Source of the DNA: Desulfobacteraceae bacterium
Lineage (GTDB): Bacteria > Desulfobacterota > Desulfobacteria > Desulfobacterales > Desulfobacteraceae
Length of the DNA: 10,010 bases
Assembly: GCA_003354055.1 (NCBI GenBank)
Contig: PIVQ01000218.1
Coordinates: forward strand, 1-10,010
Direction of reading: 5' to 3'
Numbering within the stretch: the stretch's first letter is position 1; each line of letters opens with the position of its first letter. Position numbers and translations under genes: made by a program. Below are positions 1 through 6,171 of the stretch, in pieces. The notes below the pieces were generated by a model. The model saw nothing but the letters and a program-made list of their open reading frames with translations. It searched no databases and had not been told where the DNA came from.

Positions 1-174
1 ATCAATCTCCGGGGCATCCATGACCAGTTTCTGAAGGTCGAATTTCGGATCATACTTGGTGATCTCGTACTTGTCCTTGTCAAGGGCCTCAAATACCTGC
101 TTGCCGCTGTTTAAAGATACTTCTCTCTCCGTTGATACCCCGCCGGATAAAAGGGCCAGCCTGATTTTTTTCAT
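1..174 (-). CDS. ddl: D-alanine--D-alanine ligase, N-terminal part (runs off the window)
   Basis: Ddl is the cytoplasmic ATP-grasp ligase that joins two D-alanines to make the dipeptide terminus of the peptidoglycan precursor. Only the first 58 residues are present; the gene continues beyond position 1. The reading frame is open to the edge. It begins [12 protein letters not shown], followed by [12 protein letters not shown] at about residues 13-24, which is the characteristic N-terminal glycine-rich and S-x-E-R-E-V-S-x-x-S block of Ddl. The ATP-binding and catalytic domains lie outside the window. The ATG start is supported by AGGAG about 7 bases upstream. It is the last visible gene of a minus-strand operon, 26 bases after the SHOCT-like membrane protein. 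The family call is firm; whether it is a DdlA- or DdlB-type enzyme cannot be decided. Confidence 0.9.
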   Translation of the reverse strand, partial: MKKIRLALLSGGVSTEREVSLNSGKQVFEALDKDKYEITKYDPKFDLQKLVMDAPEID

Positions 175-200
175 TTAGATCTCCTTTGGGTCTTTTGGAA

Positions 201-695
201 TTATCCCTGGATGACGGTCTGCCGGGCTGCTTCAAATTCTTCCCGACTGATTAAATCCTTTTCATAAAGGGTGTTGAGTTCCAGCATTTTCCGTTCTGTA
301 CGCGCCACTGAACTTTCAATGAGCCGGGCATCCGGATAGTCCGGATCTGCGGATTGGTCCAGCAGCAGGGGCCTGTTTTCCTTGGCCTTGATTTTAAAAG
401 ATGCAAATCCCCCAAGAAGCCTGACTTCCACGGCACGGTCCTGGAATTCCGGGGTGCCCAGGACTTCCTGAAGACTGGAAGAGGTTTCCCGCATTCTGCG
501 GTAGACGATCCAGGCAATGGCCAGGACCAGGATGCCGATGGCTGCCATAATCCAGGGCAGGTAGTGGTAGACTCCCTTGAACAATACAACGGTCAGTCCG
601 ACTCCGGCCAGCAGGAATACATGGAGCAGCAGGATAAAATATGCGGTAAATATGCTTTTAAACAGTCCTTCTTTATCTTTTTTTCGAATATTCAT
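201..695 (-). CDS. Small two-helix membrane protein with SHOCT-like C-terminus, function unknown
   Basis: This 164-residue protein is not one I can name. A short basic N-terminus (NIRKKDKEG) precedes two hydrophobic segments at about 14-39 and 46-66, separated by a very short loop, so both termini are probably cytoplasmic. A soluble region of about 95 residues follows. Its last part, about 133-160 (MLELNTLYEKDLISREEFEAAR with neighbours), resembles the SHOCT motif, a short helical element often found at the C-terminus of membrane proteins that reads 'L..L...G.IteeEFe..K'. The ATG at 693-695 has an AGGG ribosome-binding site just upstream. It lies 6 bases after the DUF1992 gene and 26 before ddl, so the three are probably co-transcribed. 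A link to envelope function is suggested only by the ddl neighbour. Confidence 0.75.
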   Translation of the reverse strand: MNIRKKDKEGLFKSIFTAYFILLLHVFLLAGVGLTVVLFKGVYHYLPWIMAAIGILVLAIAWIVYRRMRETSSSLQEVLGTPEFQDRAVEVRLLGGFASFKIKAKENRPLLLDQSADPDYPDARLIESSVARTERKMLELNTLYEKDLISREEFEAARQTVIQG

Positions 696-701
696 GATGC
701 C

Positions 702-1094
702 CTATTTATTTGAAAATGGTTCTTTTGAAATGGTTTCAATAATATTGTTTCGGTATTGATCTCTGACAAGTGCAGTGCAGGGATTGGTCCCCCGGACCGT
801 ATCCAGCTTGGCCAAAAGATAATTGAGCTTTTTTTGAAGTTTTGTTTTTTCAGGAGAGCTATGGTCCAGTGAGGCCATAAGGTCCTGGGTCCCGGAGATT
901 TTCTTTTTCAATTCAATTTCAGGAGGCAGAAATCCGGAGTTTTTTAAGATCTTATGGGCCATGCGCAACTCATCGGGCACGTTGGCATCATTAAACGCCA
1001 ATGGACGCCCCCTGCCGGGCAGGTTTTCAAAAGCCCCTTGTTTCTCGGCTTTTTTTATTCTTTCTTCAACAATGGCTTCAAATCCTGGAATCAT
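702..1094 (-). CDS. DUF1992 (DnaJ-C28-like domain) protein
   Basis: This is a small soluble cytoplasmic protein of the DUF1992 family (related to Escherichia coli YhdN and the conserved region of eukaryotic DNAJC28). No enzymatic activity is established for the family. From the ATG, the protein starts MIPGFEAIVEERI and shows the family hallmarks in order: IxKAxxxGxFxNLPGxGRPL, then VPDELRMAHKILKNSGFLPPEIELKK, then a helical charged stretch and an 'LAKLDTVRG' segment. I prefer the ATG at 1092-1094 because the conserved domain begins there, although its AGGAG is rather far (14 bases). The alternative is a TTG at 1131-1133, adding 13 residues, with AAGGA at 9 bases; that start is quite possible. 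It is the first gene of the minus-strand operon leading to ddl, behind a sigma70-like promoter at 1183-1211. Confidence 0.85.
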   Translation of the reverse strand: MIPGFEAIVEERIKKAEKQGAFENLPGRGRPLAFNDANVPDELRMAHKILKNSGFLPPEIELKKKISGTQDLMASLDHSSPEKTKLQKKLNYLLAKLDTVRGTNPCTALVRDQYRNNIIETISKEPFSNK

Positions 1095-1182
1095 GGTGAT
1101 TGTATTGGCTCCTGATCGAAACGGTTGTGGCAAAAGGATGGGTCCTTATTACCAGAGACTCATCCCTGTTTTAAGGCATCAG

Positions 1183-1211
1183 ATTTTATTAAACTTGCTG
1201 GGGTTTTGCAA
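1183..1211 (-). promoter_or_regulatory. Predicted sigma70-type promoter for the DUF1992-SHOCT-ddl operon
   Basis: Read on the minus strand: TTGCAA (1206-1211), a 17-base spacer, then TAAAAT (1183-1188). The spacing is ideal, the -10 matches the consensus at 5 of 6 and the -35 at 4 of 6. The spacer and -35 hold an inverted repeat (CTTGC at 1194-1198, GCAAG at 1208-1212) that could bind a regulator. The predicted start near 1176 leaves both candidate start codons of the DUF1992 gene in the transcript. Confidence 0.55.
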
Positions 1212-1220
1212 GCTATTTTC

Positions 1221-1249
1221 TTGACACCATTAGGGCAATACTGTATCAA
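1221..1249 (+). promoter_or_regulatory. Predicted sigma70-type promoter for the GerMN-fusA pair
   Basis: A perfect -35 TTGACA (1221-1226), a 17-base spacer and TATCAA (1244-1249, 4 of 6 to TATAAT) lie 40 bases upstream of the GerMN start codon. Its -35 box is only 9 bases from the -35 box of the divergent promoter, so the two could compete for RNA polymerase or share a regulator. Confidence 0.6.
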
Positions 1250-1288
1250 ATAGCATTTTAAATCAAAGAATTTAGGACCCTTGTCCCC

Positions 1289-1885
1289 ATGAAAGATAAT
1301 GCGGCGTTCAATAAAAAAAAAGTCTTTCATCGGGGGGGGCGGCGTTATCGGCGGTGTCAGTTGGGACTGATTTTAATACTCTTATGTCTGGCATCCGTAT
1401 TCACAGGGGCTGGCACAGTATGGGCAGACGCCAGGGAAGATCAATTGCCGGAAACGGCTGAGTTACTGGATGCGTTCTTGTACTATATAGATCCGACCAC
1501 AACTCATCTGAAAGCAGTTCACAAACCATTTCCGTCGGGACTTTCTGCCCATGAACTTGGATTGGCGGTTTTAGAGGCCTTGATGGCCGGACCTTCAACG
1601 CCGGGACTGGAACGGATTTTTCCGGAACAAACCCGGATAAACGCCCTGTTTATCACAAAAGCTGGGGATGCTTATATCGATCTTGGTCTGGACCTGGACG
1701 GATTTAATCCAAGTGATACCATGACCGAATACTTGAGAGTGTACTCCCTGGTCAATACCCTGACGGTTAATATACCTGAGATCAAACAGGTTAAAATACT
1801 TGTGAACGGTTCGGATGGAGCAGGTCTTGGCAGCCATCTACGCCTGGACGGATTTTTCAAAACCAATATGTTGATTGTAAAATAA
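1289..1885 (+). CDS. Exported or membrane-anchored GerMN-domain protein
   Basis: GerMN domains occur in the sporulation protein GerM and in many envelope proteins of non-sporulating bacteria; a biochemical role is not settled. The 198-residue protein has a basic N-terminal region (KKK and RGGRRYRR, residues 9-22), one hydrophobic segment at about 24-46 ending in VWA-DA, which could be a cleaved signal peptide or an uncleaved anchor, then a GerMN-like domain from about 60. That domain shows ELGLAVLEALMAGPSTPGLERIFPEQTRINALFI, then AYIDL, then a helix ending SLVNTLTVNIPEIKQVKILVNG (about 153-174), which matches the family's typical 'l.Ltlte...V..V.ilvdG' ending. I see no convincing lipobox. AGGA lies 11 bases before the ATG. 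The gene sits 12 bases upstream of fusA under one promoter. Codons 8-17 contain runs of nine A and eight G. Confidence 0.75.
   Translation: MKDNAAFNKKKVFHRGGRRYRRCQLGLILILLCLASVFTGAGTVWADAREDQLPETAELLDAFLYYIDPTTTHLKAVHKPFPSGLSAHELGLAVLEALMAGPSTPGLERIFPEQTRINALFITKAGDAYIDLGLDLDGFNPSDTMTEYLRVYSLVNTLTVNIPEIKQVKILVNGSDGAGLGSHLRLDGFFKTNMLIVK
1313..1339 (+). repeat. Two homopolymer runs (A9 and G8) near the 5' end of the GerMN gene
   Basis: Nine consecutive A (1313-1321) and eight consecutive G (1332-1339) lie 10 bases apart within codons 8-17. Both are of a length at which polymerase slippage can shift the frame before the membrane segment is translated. The frame is intact as given. They are also positions where sequencing errors are common. 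Confidence 0.9.
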
Positions 1886-1897
1886 AAAAGTAGTGAA

Positions 1898-3931
1898 ATG
1901 AGCAAACAAAAAAATATATCCAAAATAAGAAATATCGGTATCATGGCCCATATTGATGCGGGCAAAACCACGGTAACCGAACGTATTCTGTATTATACGG
2001 GCAAATCCCATAAAATAGGGGAAGTCCATGACGGTGAAGCCACCATGGACTGGATGCAGGATGAACAGGACCGCGGAATCACCATCACCTCGGCCGTAAC
2101 GTCCTGCCAGTGGAAAGGGGCAATGATCCAGATTATAGATACCCCGGGGCATGTGGATTTTACCATTGAGGTGGAAAGAGCTCTGCGGGTTCTGGACGGT
2201 GCTATCGGCGTTTTTTGTGCCGTAGGCGGGGTCGAGCCTCAGTCCGAGACCGTCTGGCGGCAGGCCGATAAATATGACGTACCCAGGATGGCCTTTATCA
2301 ACAAGATGGACAGAATCGGTGCCGATTACTTTGTGGCTGTAGATTCCATCCGTGAAAAACTGGCTGCCAACCCCGTGATGATTCAGGTTCCCATAGGGGC
2401 TGAGGACAGGTTTCGGGGCGTTATTGACCTGATTAACATGCAGCAGATTTCCTGGGATGATGATACTCTGGGGGCGGAATATACCGCGGCAGACATTGAG
2501 TCTGAATTTGAAGATCTGGCCCTGGAGTACAGAGAAAAATTGCTTGAGGCCATTTCCGAGACCGATGATGAGATCATGGAAAAGTACCTCGGGGAAGAAG
2601 AAATTGCAGTTCCCGAATTAAAGGCAGCAATCCGCAAGGCCACCATTAACCGGGATATCGTTCCGGTGCTCTGCGGAAGTGCGTTGAAGAATAAAGGGGT
2701 TCAGCCCCTGCTGGATGCCATTGATTTTTATCTGCCAAGCCCAAAGGATATTCCTCCGGTTCAAGGCGTTCATCCCGAGACTGATGAAGTCCTTGAGTTT
2801 CTTCCGGAGAAGAACGGTCCCCTGGCAGCCCTGATCTTCAAAGTTTCCATGATTGAAGGCCGTAAACTCTCCTTTGCCAGGATTTATTCCGGACGTATCG
2901 AGGCTGGCAAGGATGTTTATAATCCGGCCCTCAAGCAGAAAGAAAAATTGTCCAGAATCCTAAAGATGCATGCCAATAAACGGGAACGGCTCAACGAGGC
3001 CTCTGCCGGTGATATCATCGGTATTGTGGGCTTGAAAAATTCCGGTACAGGAGAAACGCTTTGTTACCCGGATGCCCCTGTCTTTCTTGAGAAAATGGAA
3101 TATGAAGATCCGGTCATCTCCATTGCCATTGAGCCAAAGACCCATGCGGATCAGGAAAAACTGGACACGGTACTTGAAAAGTTCATGATCGAGGATCCCA
3201 CCCTGAAAGTGAGAAAGGATGAGGAAACAGGCCAGACCATCCTCTCCGGGATGGGAGAGCTTCATCTGGAGATTATTATTTCCCGAATGCTCAAGGAGTT
3301 CAATACCAATGTCAATGTGGGTAAACCCCAGGTTGTCTACCGTGAAATTGTTGCTGCGAAGGCTAAGGGACAGGCAGTTTTTGAGAGGGATATCCAGGGT
3401 AAATCTCACTATGCCAATGTGACTATTGAGCTGAATCCTCTTGGTCGCGGTGAAGGGGTGACATTCAGGTCTAAGGTAACCGACGAACAGATTCCGCCCC
3501 AGTATATCCAGTACATTGAAACCGGTATACGTGAAAGCCTTGAAGGCGGGTTCCTCAAAGGCTATCCCCTGGTGGATGTGGAGATTGTCCTGGCACAGGG
3601 CAGCTGTGAAGAGGGTAGGAGCTCAGAGCTTGGTTTTTCCGTCTGCGCTGCCATGGCCTGTAAGGAAGCATTGAAGTCAGCGGATATGGCTCTGCTGGAG
3701 CCCATTATGGATGTTGAGGTCTTTGTGCCGGATGCCAATATGGGAGATGCCATTGCCGATCTTAACTCACGGGGCGGCAAGGTGGAATCCATCAATGCCA
3801 AGGCGAATATCCAGGTTGTCAAAGCTGTGGTCCCCCTGTCCAGAATGTTCGGCTACTCCACAGCACTTCGGTCCGCCACTCAGGGCCGGGGTACCTTTAC
3901 CATGCAGTTCAAGAGTTTTGACAGGGTTTAA
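1898..3931 (+). CDS. fusA: Elongation factor G, probable non-canonical paralogue
   Basis: EF-G is the cytoplasmic translational GTPase that drives tRNA-mRNA translocation and, with RRF, ribosome recycling. All G-domain motifs are present: P-loop AHIDAGKTT (17-25), switch I RGITI (59-63), DTPGH with catalytic His85 (81-85), NKMDR (135-139) and GSALK (260-264). A G' insert, domain II (from about 285), domain III (from about 403), domain IV (from about 480) and domain V (about 600-677) follow. Length is 677, about 15 short of typical EF-G, because the usual C-terminal lysine-rich helix is absent. Domain IV is unusual: the canonical TGGRGQYG is IQGKSHYA (about 499-506), and DGSYHEVDSSE is [11 protein letters not shown] (567-577), so the tip histidine is Glu571. 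No rpsL, rpsG or tuf adjoins it. I infer a second EF-G, perhaps of the spirochaete/planctomycete/deltaproteobacterial (spd) type. The start has only a weak upstream purine stretch. The function as an EF-G-family protein is certain; its division of labour is not. Confidence 0.93.
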   Translation: MSKQKNISKIRNIGIMAHIDAGKTTVTERILYYTGKSHKIGEVHDGEATMDWMQDEQDRGITITSAVTSCQWKGAMIQIIDTPGHVDFTIEVERALRVLDGAIGVFCAVGGVEPQSETVWRQADKYDVPRMAFINKMDRIGADYFVAVDSIREKLAANPVMIQVPIGAEDRFRGVIDLINMQQISWDDDTLGAEYTAADIESEFEDLALEYREKLLEAISETDDEIMEKYLGEEEIAVPELKAAIRKATINRDIVPVLCGSALKNKGVQPLLDAIDFYLPSPKDIPPVQGVHPETDEVLEFLPEKNGPLAALIFKVSMIEGRKLSFARIYSGRIEAGKDVYNPALKQKEKLSRILKMHANKRERLNEASAGDIIGIVGLKNSGTGETLCYPDAPVFLEKMEYEDPVISIAIEPKTHADQEKLDTVLEKFMIEDPTLKVRKDEETGQTILSGMGELHLEIIISRMLKEFNTNVNVGKPQVVYREIVAAKAKGQAVFERDIQGKSHYANVTIELNPLGRGEGVTFRSKVTDEQIPPQYIQYIETGIRESLEGGFLKGYPLVDVEIVLAQGSCEEGRSSELGFSVCAAMACKEALKSADMALLEPIMDVEVFVPDANMGDAIADLNSRGGKVESINAKANIQVVKAVVPLSRMFGYSTALRSATQGRGTFTMQFKSFDRV

Positions 3932-4003
3932 GGGCGTATGTAATATCAGTCAGAACTGACCAGTTGAAGATTTAAAATAAAGCTGAATCAAACGGCGACT
4001 CAA

Positions 4004-4044
4004 AGGCCCGGTATAGGAGCAATCCCTATTACCGGGCTTTTTTT
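4004..4044 (+). terminator. Intrinsic terminator after fusA
   Basis: GCCCGGTATAGG (4006-4017) pairs with CCCTATTACCGGGC (4024-4037) with one bulged base, followed by seven T (4038-4044). It ends the GerMN-fusA transcript. The T-tract overlaps the TAA of the convergent protease gene at 4043-4045. On the minus strand the same hairpin is followed by only a weak CTTTG, so termination of the protease transcript here would be less efficient. Confidence 0.85.
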
Positions 4045-5452
4045 ACCGGCCTTGTTTCTTGGCTTTGTCCCGCAGTTTATCAAGACGCGTCTGAGCGTCC
4101 TCTTTTATCTTTTGGTCCTCCAGGGTCTCGATAGCCCGGTTCAGATGGCGGAAGGCATTTTTAAAATCCCTTCTCTCTGAATAGTAAATTCCGAGATAAT
4201 AATGGGACATGGGGGCATTCTGCTGCTGGGACATGATGTTGGCAAGGTGGTAATTGGCCCGGGCAAAGCTGCCGTTTTTATTCCGCTCCAATACCTTAGT
4301 CAGGTTGTCCTGGGCAGCCGAAAGATTACCGATTTCTATCTGGGCAACGGCGCTGTAATAGGTGGCCAGATCTCCCATGACCTTGTCCTGAGTAATGCCT
4401 TCCAGCACAGACAGGGCCTCAGCATGGGCGCCGTTGTTGATATGGAGGCGGCCTAACTCAAGAAGGACCATGGGGTTGAATATTTCTTTTTCAAGGGTTT
4501 GCTGAAGATGGGTGATGCCCAGGTCAATCCTGTGGGTTTTGCCGTATAGCAGGCCTATCCCGTAGTTGAGCGCCGGATTGTCCGGATCCTCGCCAAGTTT
4601 TTGTTTAACCTTGGCCAAATAGACGTCCGGATCACCGTAAAGACCTATAATGCGGTATTTCACCATCTGATAATCATAATTTTCCGGCGGGGCCGGTTTG
4701 TCTGCCGGGTCCTTATGATCTGCCAGAATGCCTGCAAGATGGGCAATCCGATTTCCTGTGCCCGGATGGGTTTTAAAATAGTCAGGTATGCCTTCAATAC
4801 CCTGGTAATCGGTCTCCCGGATTTTATTCAGACCGGAGAGCAGGCCTTCTGGCGCGTATCCTGTTTTATCGAGAAAGAGTACGGCTTTCTGGTCCGCCTC
4901 TGTCTCATTCTCACGTGTGAAGGACAGCATGGATGACTGCCCGGCTGCCATTGAGCCGATACTGAGTGCGGATGCTGCATCTCCCCCAACGGCAGAGCCG
5001 AGCAGGACTCCGGCAAGCATTCCTGCAAGGCTGCCCATGGTCACCAACTTAGATCGGTCAATTGATTGGGAGACATGACGGCTGGCGGCATGGGCCACTT
5101 CATGGGCCATAACACCGGCAAATTCATCCATGCTTTCAAGGGTGGCAATGAGCCCCCGGTGGACAAATATATTGGCGGCAGGACTTGCAAAAGCATTAAA
5201 GGAGTCATCGTTGATCAGGTTGAAGTCAAACTCAAAGGGCTGGGGGGGCAAACCTGCAACAATATGGTTGCCCACCGTATTAATCATGTGTCTGGCCACA
5301 GGATCGTGGAGAATCACTCCTTGTTCCTGAACCATCTGCATAAACTCTCTTCCCAGTTTTTGTTCGTCCGGTATGGAGATGGCAGCGGCATTGGAGGTGG
5401 TCAGAAATACCAGTGACAGGCAAACAACGGTGACTCGCTTGAGGAAATTCAT
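4043..5452 (-). CDS. Secreted M48 metalloprotease with TPR repeats (BepA/YfgC-like)
   Basis: BepA-type proteins are periplasmic zinc metallopeptidases that act as chaperone and protease in outer-membrane protein (BAM, LptD) assembly and quality control. The 469-residue product starts with a clear signal peptide, MNFLKR plus a hydrophobic core, with likely cleavage near residue 24 (NAAA). The peptidase domain carries HEVAH at 117-121 (zinc ligands His117 and His121, catalytic Glu118) and ENETEADQKA with the third zinc ligand Glu185. His229 in KTHPGTGNRI matches in position the BepA 'His-switch' (44 residues after the glutamate). A glycine/alanine-rich hydrophobic stretch at about 138-172 lies between them, as in the family. 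Residues about 290-450 form TPR-like helical repeats ending in a charged tail. There is no strong ribosome-binding site before the ATG. It is 37 bases downstream of the DUF3334 gene and is probably co-transcribed with it. BepA is the closest functional model, but the substrate is an inference. Confidence 0.9.
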   Translation of the reverse strand: MNFLKRVTVVCLSLVFLTTSNAAAISIPDEQKLGREFMQMVQEQGVILHDPVARHMINTVGNHIVAGLPPQPFEFDFNLINDDSFNAFASPAANIFVHRGLIATLESMDEFAGVMAHEVAHAASRHVSQSIDRSKLVTMGSLAGMLAGVLLGSAVGGDAASALSIGSMAAGQSSMLSFTRENETEADQKAVLFLDKTGYAPEGLLSGLNKIRETDYQGIEGIPDYFKTHPGTGNRIAHLAGILADHKDPADKPAPPENYDYQMVKYRIIGLYGDPDVYLAKVKQKLGEDPDNPALNYGIGLLYGKTHRIDLGITHLQQTLEKEIFNPMVLLELGRLHINNGAHAEALSVLEGITQDKVMGDLATYYSAVAQIEIGNLSAAQDNLTKVLERNKNGSFARANYHLANIMSQQQNAPMSHYYLGIYYSERRDFKNAFRHLNRAIETLEDQKIKEDAQTRLDKLRDKAKKQGR

Positions 5453-5489
5453 GGATTTATGAGGTTGTGCTTTCTCCCATGCAGGGAAT

Positions 5490-6026
5490 TTAAATATTTA
5501 CAAATTCGGTATGTTCCATCGCAATTTCGATGCGGAAGCTGTAATTCCCTATTTTTAGTGATAACCTTCTGTTCTCAGCATAATAGGCATCAATGACCAG
5601 GGTAATAGCCGAATTCAGGGTCAGGGCTTTGGGCTGGCCGATCACCGCATTCAGGTCAAACTGTTCTTCCACATCCTTGATTAGCTGGCCCATGAGCTGG
5701 TTGGTCAGCTCTCCTATGGTATCTGCAACTTCAGGTGCTGCAATGGAGGTGGCCAGTTCCTCCTCGGGCATCCCCATGGTGAGCATGTATTTTTTATAGA
5801 CTTCAAAGGCGGCTTCCGCACTGAAATTCAGGATGACAAGACCGATATAGTCTCCGTCAAACTCCACAAAACAGGTCAGGTCCGGCTTCATGGACACCTT
5901 GGGGATTTTCTGGATAGTGGAGGAGTAATTGACGTCCTGCCCCGTGCTGATTTCGAGCGTCTTCTGTGCCGTGGTCAGGAAAATTTTTGAGATCTCATCA
6001 ATAGATAGAACATTGGACGTTCCCAT
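5490..6026 (-). CDS. DUF3334 protein with CheX-like ExxN motif
   Basis: I recognise this 178-residue soluble protein as DUF3334-like. It has no signal peptide or membrane segment. Family-like stretches include KPDLTCFVEFDGDYIGLVILNF (about 47-68), the MLTMGMPEEELA segment (81-92), QPKALTLN (131-138) and the C-terminal RIEIAMEHTEF (165-175). The helix VADTIGELTNQLMGQLIKD (100-118) contains Glu106-x-x-Asn109 in the context GELTNQLMG. This is the pattern of the catalytic E-x-x-N in CheX/CheC phosphatases, which dephosphorylate CheY-like response regulators. A role in response-regulator dephosphorylation is therefore possible but inferred, and no chemotaxis gene is nearby. The ATG is well supported by AAGGAG about 6 bases upstream. 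The gene has its own predicted promoters and leads the transcript into the M48 protease. Confidence 0.75.
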   Translation of the reverse strand: MGTSNVLSIDEISKIFLTTAQKTLEISTGQDVNYSSTIQKIPKVSMKPDLTCFVEFDGDYIGLVILNFSAEAAFEVYKKYMLTMGMPEEELATSIAAPEVADTIGELTNQLMGQLIKDVEEQFDLNAVIGQPKALTLNSAITLVIDAYYAENRRLSLKIGNYSFRIEIAMEHTEFVNI

Positions 6027-6075
6027 GGGCTCTCCTTATGTCGACAAATAAAATACATCAGTTGAAATTTATAAG

Positions 6076-6090
6076 TGCATTCTAAATGCA
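6076..6090. repeat. Palindrome TGCATT-CTA-AATGCA upstream of the DUF3334 gene
   Basis: Perfect 6-base inverted repeat around a 3-base centre. It abuts the larger palindrome at 6090-6105 and lies in the predicted 5' untranslated region, 50 bases before the start codon. It could be an operator half-site or an RNA hairpin. Confidence 0.6.
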
Positions 6091-6105
6091 ATGCGCCTGC
6101 GCATT
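6090..6105. promoter_or_regulatory. Perfect 7-7 palindrome overlapping a predicted -10 box (candidate operator)
   Basis: AATGCGC-CT-GCGCATT is a perfect inverted repeat. It covers half of the TATAAT -10 box of the inner promoter (6103-6108) and the predicted start site near 6096, the classic placement for a repressor site. There is no T-tract after it on either strand, so it is not an intrinsic terminator. Confidence 0.5.
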
Positions 6106-6132
6106 ATAAAAAACTGCACCCTGAATTATCAA
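6103..6132 (-). promoter_or_regulatory. Predicted inner promoter (P2) of the DUF3334-protease unit
   Basis: On the minus strand: TTGATA (6127-6132), 18-base spacer, consensus TATAAT (6103-6108). Its -35 shares bases with the -10 of the outer promoter, so the two cannot be occupied at the same time. Confidence 0.5.
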
Positions 6133-6153
6133 TAATATACCGGCAAATGTCAA
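6125..6153 (-). promoter_or_regulatory. Predicted outer promoter (P1) of the DUF3334-protease unit
   Basis: On the minus strand: perfect TTGACA (6148-6153), 17-base spacer, GATAAT (6125-6130, 5 of 6). It lies just 18 bases after the stop of the upstream permease gene, with no terminator in between, so read-through from the transporter operon is also possible. Confidence 0.6.
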
Positions 6154-6171
6154 ACGATTAACATCTGTTTA

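Noticed and set aside
354..713. 119-codon plus-strand open frame opposite the SHOCT-like membrane gene
   Set aside because: It lies antisense to a better-supported gene with a ribosome-binding site and membrane segments. Its own translation is low-complexity and resembles no family.
961..1224. 87-codon plus-strand open frame
   Set aside because: It is antisense to the DUF1992 gene, whose conserved domain is clear, and it runs through the divergent promoter region.
1289..1885. Lipoprotein signal in the GerMN protein (cysteine at residue 33)
   Set aside because: The cysteine lies in the middle of the hydrophobic segment (LILLCLAS) and lacks a proper lipobox ahead of it; an anchor or ordinary signal peptide fits better.
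2960..3409. 149-codon minus-strand open frame inside fusA
   Set aside because: This is a shadow of the EF-G coding sequence, with no ribosome-binding site and no recognisable domain.
1898..3931. Ribosomal protection protein of the Tet(M) type
   Set aside because: The protein keeps a G' insert and EF-G-like spacing throughout, and its closest recalled resemblance is to EF-G. Tet(M)-type proteins lack that insert and have different domain IV loops.
3949..3960. Small palindrome GTCAG-AA-CTGAC just after fusA
   Set aside because: It has five-base arms, no T-tract and no promoter nearby. The real terminator follows about 45 bases later.
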